Assembly: GCA_001414345.1 (NCBI GenBank)
Contig: LLCB01000656.1
Location: forward strand, 1-13,842
DNA length: 13,842 nt
Source: Hymenoscyphus infarciens
Taxonomy: Eukaryota > Ascomycota > Leotiomycetes > Helotiales > Helotiaceae
Direction: 5' to 3'
Shown here: in pieces, positions 7,802 through 13,842 of the stretch
Layout: each line of letters opens with the position of its first letter
Position numbering within the stretch: the first letter of the stretch is position 1
Notes under the pieces: generated by a model
Seen by the model: only the letters and a program-made list of their open reading frames with translations
Told to the model about the DNA's origin: nothing
The model's database searches: none
Program-made: the position numbers and the translations under genes

Positions 7802-8215
7802 GTAAGTTGCATCCCCATTTCCTCATACCCGTCCACGCATTCCTTCCGATCCTTGGCTTCATCGCACAAGTTTTCGTGCGCGGGTTCAAAGGTCATGGCT
7901 TCACCCAACCCAAGCTGGGCAGAGGGGACCTCAGTTTTGGGACTTCCCTCCGCGCACAAGACTCTCCCCAGCACGACCCAGCACGACCCAGCACGACCCA
8001 GCACAACCCATCACAATCCCTTCACAATCCCTTCATAGCCCCTTGAAGATTGCTCGCCTTCCTCGAGACTTCATAAATGTCCCAAACGTCTCGGACATTG
8101 GCATCACGTACCTCCCCGGATGGCAAGATCCTATCGTGAGCTCATCTCACACCTGCGATCGCGGCCATCACTTCACACCTGCCTCGTGTCCTAAACCACT
8201 GGCTAACCATCACAG
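7802..8215 (+). other. Putative 414-nt intron in the 5' leader of the Myb-like gene
   Basis: The donor GTAAGT is at 7802 and the acceptor CAG ends at 8215, preceded by GCTAAC (about 8202-8207), a standard fungal branch site. Upstream ATG codons (near 7893, 8076 and 8119) all lie inside this interval, while the flanking stretches 7740-7801 and 8216-8254 have none. Splicing would therefore give a clean leader that first meets ATG at 8255. This is inferred from sequence only. Confidence 0.5.
7967..8016 (+). repeat. 10-bp minisatellite, five units
   Basis: Three exact copies of CCCAGCACGA (7967-7996) are followed by two variants, CCCAGCACAA and CCCATCACAA, up to 8016, and then by a degenerate 11-bp pair (TCCCTTCACAA-like) to about 8038. 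It lies in the leader region of the Myb-like gene, inside the putative leader intron, so copy-number change would not affect the protein. Confidence 0.9.
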
Positions 8216-8254
8216 AGTTTTACCAACAATACAAGAACAAGACAATCGGCAGCC

Positions 8255-8815
8255 ATGTCTGAGGCAGGATCAGCAAAGAAGAACATCGGTTGGTCCGAGG
8301 GTGAGAAGGTAAGAGATCTTCCTTTGGACCTTCTCTCACACAAGACTCTAACATGAACAGATGTCCCTCTTGTTGCAGATCATCAAGCAGCAGGGCGGAG
8401 GCGAGAGTATGAAGATCAAATGGAACGAGATTCACCTCCCCGGCCGTACCCCCAAGAGCATGACACACGTCTGGGCAAAGATTCGTTCCGATGCCGCTTC
8501 ATTTGATGCTGGTGATGTCGCCCCAGTTACTCCCCGCAAGCGCGCTGCCCCCAAGGCGAAGGGTAAGTTTTGGAGATTAAATTATTTGCAATCTGTTCTG
8601 ATACACCGTTCATAGCTGCTGCCAACGGCGAGGATGATTTTGAGTCTCCAGCCAAGAAGAAGGCCACCCCGAGAAAGAAGAAGGCCGCCGCGAAGACCGA
8701 AGAGAGCGACCATGACGAAGCCGACATGGCCGACATGGCCGACCTTCATGATGGCTCGGGCGATGAGATCAAGGCCGAGGACTCTCTTGATGACGAGAAT
8801 GTTGAGGACCTTTAA
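8255..8815 (+). CDS. Small Myb/SANT-like DNA-binding domain protein (151 aa)
   Basis: There are three exons: 8255-8308, 8361-8562 and 8616-8815. Intron 1 (52 nt, GTAAGA...CAG, CTAAC at 8348) is phase 0; intron 2 (53 nt, GTAAGT...TAG, CTGAT branch) is phase 1. The start at 8255 has the favourable context gccATG and lies just before the domain. Residues 11-60 form a Myb/SANT-like helix-turn-helix, with Trp13, Trp39 and Trp56 as the regularly spaced aromatic core and LPGRTPKS as the turn before the recognition helix; this matches the short Myb-like domain common in small ascomycete proteins. Residues 75-112 are Lys/Pro/Ala-rich, like a linker-histone tail (PRKRAAPK, KKKATPRKKK), and residues 113-151 are acidic, with an Ala-Asp-Met repeat from a 9-bp codon repeat. 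A nuclear, DNA-binding role is inferred; the target is unknown. The next gene lies on the same strand about 850 bp away. Confidence 0.9.
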
Positions 8816-8853
8816 AAGTCCGCGGATTCTCTGGAGGCGGGCGAATCGAAGCA

Positions 8854-8938
8854 GTAAGTCCGTTTCTTTCTTTTCTCATCTCATCTCATATTCCCCCAAG
8901 TTCCATACAGAAACTGACAGTGTTTCTGGGTATCGTAG
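8854..8938 (+). other. Possible intron in the 3' UTR of the Myb-like gene
   Basis: GTAAGT at 8854, CTGAC at 8913-8917 and TAG ending at 8938 make a plausible 85-nt intron after a pyrimidine-rich body. It begins 38 nt after the stop codon, which is under the roughly 50-nt distance usually linked to nonsense-mediated decay. A shorter version ending at CAG 8920 is also possible. Confidence 0.3.
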
Positions 8939-9194
8939 AACCACATTGGATGGATCTTTTTTTTCGAAGATAATGTCATATCGTGGAGCGGGATTTCCTC
9001 AAGGCTTCTGGTTTCTTAATGGGTTCATATGGTTATTGCGAGTTCGGTTACAAAGGTTTTCATCAACATGGATTTCAATGGCGTCGTTGGACAAGACGAG
9101 TCTGGCTCTTCTTTCTCGAAGGAAGCTTCAAAGGGTTGTAAATATTTGAGGTCGTTGGGATCGAGGACGACTTCTGTACTCACTCGGTAGTTCA

Positions 9195-9201
9195 CCAATC
9201 A
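9195..9201 (+). promoter_or_regulatory. CCAAT box upstream of nma111
   Basis: CCAATCA matches the core bound by the fungal CCAAT-binding (Hap) complex. It lies 270-470 bp upstream of the two candidate start codons of the protease gene. Seven bases carry little information alone, so this is a candidate site only. Confidence 0.25.
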
Positions 9202-9318
9202 CAAGCCATACATACGAGTGACAGGGGTAAAACGCCGACTGCCCGTGACCGTGCATTTGGATGTTCGGTGTATGCAAAAAGCCACCAGGTCGAGATCATC
9301 TGGTGACTGCTCTGCTTC

Positions 9319-9662
9319 AAACTTTCTCTCTCGTTTCCCCCTCCTCCCTCCAGCATCCTTCTTCTCGTCCCTACTCACCTCGCCCTCGCAGCTAGAAGCT
9401 TTTCCTCAATCTTCTTGCGCTCCTTCGTCCCGCCAATTGAGCAGCTCGTGTCCGTTTCTGCTGGATGACTAGAGCTCTCGATGCGCGACTGAGACACCAC
9501 TCTCTCTTGACGTGCTTCTCCAACATTCTCACCCGCCATCTATTCACCAGCACACTCCTTCGAGCCCCTACCCGAACTTTTACCTCGCTCCCTCCCACCT
9601 CTTCACTCTCGACCTCTGCACTCTTTCGTCCGCTCTCAGTTCGCTACGTCAGCACCGTCAAC
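9319..9662 (+). promoter_or_regulatory. Pyrimidine-rich leader of nma111 with alternative start and a tiny uORF
   Basis: A long C/T-rich tract (about 9319-9380) is typical of the region just before or at transcription starts in filamentous fungi. Downstream, ATG at 9465 is in frame with the protease and the frame stays open, while ATG at 9481 opens a three-codon uORF (MRD, stop at 9490-9492). The ATG at 9465 has a poor context (T at -3) and the ATG at 9663 a good one (A at -3, caacATGa). An in-frame TGA at 9438-9440 closes the frame upstream. Confidence 0.45.
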
Positions 9663-12600
9663 ATGAATGGCAGCAGCAATGGCACCCCACGCGCAAAGCG
9701 AAAGTCTACAAACACCATCGAAGAACGACCGCAGAAGCAACACCGCGCAATCAACGGCAAGGAATCGGCAGGCGAGAACACCCCAGAAGTAGCAGCAGTA
9801 TTCGAGGAGGATATCGAGATGGACGAAGAGCCCCGACTCGTCTCTGCCATGGCAGACACGGCAGAATGGCAGGCGGCGATTGAGAAAGTCGTCCGCAACG
9901 TTGTCTCCATCCGATTTTGCCAGACATGTTCCTTTGATACCGATCCAGCTTTGACCAGCGAGGCGACTGGTTTTGTCGTGGATGCAGAGAGAGGGTAAGT
10001 GCAGATTTTGTTCCGATCTTGATCTTTGGGTTTCCTTTGCTGACAGCTTACAGCCTTGTCATGACCAACCGGCATGTCGTAGGAGCAGGTCCATTCTGGG
10101 GATATCTGGTATTTGATAACCACGAAGAGGTTGACGCATACCCTGTATATCGCGATCCTGTCCACGATTTCGGCATCCTTCGATTCGACCCCCAAGCAAT
10201 CAAATATATGCCTATCACGGCACTATCGTTAAGACCCGACCTCGCCAAGGTTGGAGCAGAGATCAGAGTTGTTGGTAACGATGCTGGAGAGAAGCTCAGT
10301 ATTCTCTCTGGTGTCATCAGCAGACTCGACAGAAATGCGCCAGAGTACGGTGATGGATATTGCGATTTCAACACCAATTATATTCAAGCAGCGGCTGCTG
10401 CGAGTGGTGGTAGTTCGGGCAGTCCCGTTGTCAACATCGATGGGTATGCTGTTGCGCTACAGGCTGGTGGCAGAAGCGATGGCGCCGCGACGGATTACTT
10501 CCTACCTCTGGATCGACCCTTACGAGCCCTGAAATGTATACAGGATTCCATGCCAGTTACTCGGGGAACAATACAGTGTCAATGGATGATTAAACCATTT
10601 GATGAATGTCGCAGACTTGGGTTGGCACCAGAATGGGAGAGTGTTATCAGGAAAAACTTCCCCAAGGAAACCGGCATGCTTGTGGCTGAAATTGTTCTAC
10701 CTGAAGGCCCATCAGATACCAAAATCGAAGAAGGTGATGTTTTGGTCAAGGTCAATGGTGAACTTTTGACACAATTTGTTCGCCTCGACGACATTCTCGA
10801 CTCCAGCGTGGATGGAAAAGTCAGTTTGCTAGTACAGCGTGGTGGTGAGGATATTAATGTGGAAGTTGATGTCGGAGATCTTCATGCTATTACTCCAGAT
10901 CGATTTGTCTCTGTTGCGGGCGCAAGTTTCCATGATCTCTCATACCAGCAAGCTCGTTTATACGCAGTAAAGTGCAAGGGTGTCTTTGTATGCGAGGCAA
11001 CAGGTTCATTCAGATTCGAGTCTACAGACAATGGTTGGATTATCCAGACAGTCGATCACAAGCCTACTCCTGACTTGAATGCATTCATTGAGATAATGAA
11101 AGACATCCCTGATCGCGCCAGAGTTGTCGTGACCTACAAGCACCTCAGAGACTTGCATACATTAAATACCAGTATCTTACATATCGATCGTCATTGGTCG
11201 AGTAAGATGAGACTCGCAGTCAGAAATGACGAGACTGGACTTTGGGATTTCTCAGATCTTGCTGATGCTCTTCCCGCGGTCGCCCCAGTTCAAAGATCCG
11301 CCGCTTTTATTCAACTGGAGAATCCAGAACACCCAGCCGCTGCCGATATTGTCCGCAGTTTTGTTCGTGTTCTCTGTCATATGCCTGTCAAGCTTGACGG
11401 CTTTCCCCGAAATCGAAAATGGGCAATGGGTGTCGTCATTGATGCCGAAAAGGGGCTGGTTGTCATTTCTCGAGCTACAGTACCCTATGATCTTTGCGAT
11501 ATCACCATTACTATTGCAGACTCTATTATTGTAGAAGGCAAAGTAGTCTTCCTACATCCCCTTCAGAATTATGCAATCATCCAATACGACCCTTCATTGG
11601 TTGATGCTCCGGTCCAGAGTGCCAAGTTGAGCACCACTCACATTACCCAAGGCGCCTCGACTTATTTCGTTGGTTTCAATCAAAATATGCGAGTGGTTAT
11701 TGCGAAAACTACCGTCACTGACATTACGGCTGTGGCAATTCCAGCCAATTCGGGCGCACCAAGATATCGTGCAGTCAATGTGGATGCCATCACTGTCGAT
11801 ACTAGTCTAAGTGGGCAATGCGGAAGTGGTGTTCTTGTCGCTGAAGATGGTACTGTTCAAGCCTTGTGGTTAACATATCTTGGTGAAAGATCTCATGTCA
11901 GCTCAAAGGATACCGACTACCACCTTGGTCTTGCAACGCCTAGCCTTCTACCTGTCATCACCAAGATCCAAAATGGCGAAGTTCCCAAATTACGTATGCT
12001 CAGTGTTGAGTTCAGCGCCATTCAAATGAGCCAAGCACGTATCATGGGAGTGTCTGAGGAGTGGATCAAAAAGGTTTCTGCTGCCAACTCTTCCCGACAT
12101 CAACTTTTCATGATTCGCAAGCGAACTTTTGAGCGTGGTGAGGAATCTGGTTCTCTCCGGGAAGGAGATATCATCATCACTCTCAACGGCAAGATTATCA
12201 CTCGCGTCAATGAGTTCGATGTCATGTATGATCACGAATTCCTCGATGCTGTTATCGTTCGTGACTGTGAGGAGATCTCCTTGAGGCTCCCTACTGTTTC
12301 CGCAGACGATCTCGAGACTAATTACGCCATGAGCTTCTGTGGTGCAATCTTACATCGTCCTCACCACGCTGTCAGACAACAAATTAGCAAGCTTCACAGC
12401 GAAGTTTATGTTTCTGCACGAAGCCGTGGCAGTCCTGCATATCAATATGGATTGGCGCCAACAAACTTCATCACGCATGTCAACGGCAAAAAGACTCCGG
12501 ATCTCGCGAGTTTCCTGAAAGCCGTGGTTGACATCCCTGACAACACCTGTAAGCAAGTCCTGTGCCCTAACGACCCAATTTGCTCCCATACCAACTTCAT

Positions 12601-12842
12601 CAATTCTAGACTTCAGATTAAAAGCTATGACTTTTGATAATGTACCGTGGGTCATTACTATGAAGAAGAATGATCACTACTTCCCAACCATGGAATGGAT
12701 CAAAGACCCATCCGAAACATCGGGTTGGAGACGAGTCACCTATGAACAGGGAAAGCCAGTAAGGGGCGAGGGACATGATGGCATTAACATTGTTCCGGAG
12801 GACAATTTTGAAGGAGAAGACAATTTGGGAGGTGGACTGTAA
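9663..12842 (+). CDS. nma111: Nma111-type HtrA-like nuclear serine protease (1019 aa)
   Basis: There are three exons: 9663-9994, 10054-12548 and 12610-12842. Introns are 59 nt (GTAAGT...CAG) and 61 nt (GTAAGC...TAG, CTAAC at 12567); splicing restores ...[11 protein letters not shown] and ...[12 protein letters not shown]. Residues 9-30 are basic (PRAKRKS, RPQKQHR), a likely nuclear signal. The first trypsin-like domain has His118 (TNRHVV), Asp149 (VHDFGIL) and Ser232 (GGSSGSP), the full triad. PDZ-like regions follow at about 300-385 and 400-475. A second protease-like domain (about 560-715) has Ala585, Tyr617 and Gly701 at the triad positions, so it should be inactive; PDZ-like regions follow at about 770-855 and 890-945. 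In yeast the family protein is a nuclear protease linked to apoptosis through the IAP protein Bir1 and to heat tolerance. The length fits the family (about 1000 aa). The start at 9663 is chosen for its context and typical N-terminus; 9465 is an in-frame alternative. Confidence 0.97.
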
Positions 12843-13410
12843 CTTCCAATATTCGGTCGCCACTCGGTCGCATGGAGTTTTGGGTGAAAATTTTCGGGCC
12901 TGTATCTGGATAGATACGTTAGACTTGGCGTAGTTCACTGAACTTGGCATCTGGGAGCTTCAGCTTCTGGTTTGGGAGATACCACTACTTGCTGCTAGTA
13001 TTGCCTGCGTTGGGGGAACATATAAGGAGACCAATAAGTCTGTAATTGTACACATCAACCTAAATGCGCCTAGGAATGCCTGCAGTGGTGACATCCGTGG
13101 GTTTTGAAAGGCCCAAACAAAATCGCGGCGATCCAACGAGTGTTGTGATGATCGCGAATTTGCGTACTTTGCAGAACAATCGTGCTTTTGCGTATCTATG
13201 GTTGCAGCAGCGGTTTTCTTGTCGTAGTCGTGTTCGTATTTCGGTTTGATTTCCGGCAGTGTGGTTGGACGTAGACTAGCTCGAACATCGCGGTCTCTAA
13301 GCGGCCTCGCATCGCTTGCGTCTTTTTCTTATTTCTCTCTTGTGTCAGTTGCTAGCCTCGTGAAATTTGGTTTATGCTCCATTATTATCGTCGAGTCTTC
13401 TTTCCATGGC
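12843..13410. other. 3' flank of nma111, no gene seen
   Basis: This is mixed-composition sequence. The only open frames are about 60 codons with unremarkable composition. AATAAG near 13034 is a possible weak polyadenylation signal. The word CGGTCGC occurs twice close together (about 12854 and 12865), likely by chance. No RNA gene was recognised. Confidence 0.5.
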
Positions 13411-13526
13411 ACCACGGGCATGCCGATTTAACCGAGCCCGAGCCTTAGGAGGGCCAGTTATACCGGTTATGACTGGCCCTTCTAAGGGTTATATGACTCG
13501 GTTAGAGCGTTATAATACGACGTGGT
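13411..13526. repeat. 116-bp imperfect inverted repeat (foldback)
   Basis: The outer arms ACCACG (13411-13416) and CGTGGT (13521-13526), the middle arms TAACCGAG (13429-13436) and CTCGGTTA (13497-13504), and the inner arms AGGGCCAGT (13450-13458) and ACTGGCCCT (13472-13480) are nested around a 13-nt centre that is itself nearly palindromic. The arms differ by transitions and a few small gaps. It sits at the border between mixed-composition DNA and the right-hand AT-rich block, as expected for the end of a repeat element or a foldback MITE. I see no clear target duplication. Confidence 0.65.
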
Positions 13527-13543
13527 TTAATCGCTTAGTCTAC

Positions 13544-13578
13544 CTCTTACCTAATCCGCTTCGTGTATTAGGTAAGAG
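13544..13578. repeat. Perfect 12-bp inverted repeat with 11-nt loop
   Basis: CTCTTACCTAAT at 13544-13555 and ATTAGGTAAGAG at 13567-13578 pair perfectly. A second 8-bp pair, AGAGAGTA at 13577-13584 and TACTCTCT at 13597-13604, overlaps the end of the right arm. Together with the foldback just upstream they probably belong to one repeat element, whose body is lost in the AT-rich block. Confidence 0.7.
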
Positions 13579-13842
13579 AGAGTAATATATTAAAAATACT
13601 CTCTAATAACTCTCTACCTTTGCTACTAAAACTACTATAATTTATTTCTATTATTAATATAAAGCTTAAACTTATATTTAATCTTTAAAATATAATTATA
13701 TCTTCTATATTCTAGGCTTTACTAAATTTTTCTAGAGATTTAGTAGTAGCTTTCTTAAAAGTTAGATTTAAGAACTAGATAAATACTAGATAGATAAATC
13801 TTACTTTATATTTCTATTTATTAAGTTTATAACTAAGAGATT
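13579..13842. repeat. AT-rich RIP-like block (right flank)
   Basis: Composition switches abruptly to AT-rich, CpA/TpG-poor, TpA-rich sequence like that of the left flank, and continues to the end of the window. No ORF or terminal repeat can be defined in the part visible. Confidence 0.8.

Noticed and set aside
7669..8046. Overlapping plus-strand ORFs of 121-125 codons upstream of the Myb-like gene
   Set aside because: They are Pro/Ser/Thr-rich products of C-rich leader DNA and the minisatellite; two frames are open at once, and the interval reads better as leader plus intron.
8634..9149. 171-codon plus-strand ORF
   Set aside because: It is an out-of-frame reading of exon 3 of the Myb-like gene (Arg/Pro-rich where the real frame is Lys/Ala-rich) running into the 3' flank.
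9512..9883. 123-codon ORF overlapping the start of nma111
   Set aside because: It is a shadow frame of exon 1; the nma111 frame is the conserved one.
10041..10046. Alternative acceptor CAG at 10046 for nma111 intron 1
   Set aside because: It puts exon 2 out of frame; the acceptor at 10053 restores the TNRHVV motif.
12549..12637. Unspliced C-terminus of the protease ending at 12637
   Set aside because: Reading through gives an unrelated tail. Removing 12549-12609 restores the conserved C-terminal segment ([14 protein letters not shown]), which runs on to 12842.
13064..13249. 61-codon ORF downstream of nma111
   Set aside because: It is short, without motif or conserved look, and is followed by similar chance frames.
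13367..13585. 72-codon ORF over the foldback
   Set aside because: It is a translation of inverted-repeat DNA; the open frame follows from the repeat, not from coding selection.

Overview
The window looks like genomic DNA of a filamentous ascomycete. Three things suggest this. The genes have short introns of 52-61 nt with GTAAGN donors and CTAAC/CTGA(C/T) branch sites. The centre is a near-balanced gene island set between very AT-rich flanks that are poor in CpA/TpG and rich in TpA, the dinucleotide pattern left by repeat-induced point mutation (RIP). The best conserved gene is a fungal NMA111-type HtrA protease. A leotiomycete (Helotiales-like) host is my guess from the general look of the proteins and is not proven.

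Layout. Positions 1 to about 4620 are a RIP-degraded transposon graveyard whose layers can still be read: (a) a 124-bp tandem duplication; (b) a stop-riddled coding remnant, perhaps the C-terminal part of a hAT transposase; (c) two members of one terminal-inverted-repeat family in opposite orientation only 13 bp apart, each flanked by TA; (d) a 278-bp hAT-type MITE with a perfect 8-bp target duplication inside the second of these; (e) an array of four 83-bp tandem units split by a 507-bp hAT-type MITE, again with a perfect 8-bp duplication. Positions 4620-5240 are a gene-free transition. A small orphan acidic protein lies on the minus strand at 5243-5710, probably with a 5' intron. Positions 5780-7640 are mostly intergenic with no gene I can support.

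The island then carries two plus-strand genes. The first (8255-8815, three exons, 151 aa) encodes a small Myb/SANT-like DNA-binding protein with a basic then acidic tail; its leader probably contains a 414-nt intron holding a minisatellite, and a G-quadruplex motif lies upstream. The second (9663-12842, three exons, 1019 aa) is the nuclear HtrA-like serine protease Nma111, with an intact His-Asp-Ser triad in its first protease domain, a degenerate second protease-like domain, and PDZ-like regions. An in-frame upstream ATG at 9465 would add a 66-residue Arg/Ser/Thr-rich stretch resembling a mitochondrial presequence.

From 12843 to about 13410 I see only 3' flank. A 116-bp imperfect inverted repeat and a perfect 12-bp hairpin mark the edge of a second AT-rich, RIP-like block that runs off the window.

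The genes do not form a pathway or cluster; they are neighbours in a small gene island. I found no CRISPR array, rRNA, tRNA or secondary-metabolite cluster. The most informative content is the nested transposon stratigraphy and the possible alternative N-termini and splice forms.
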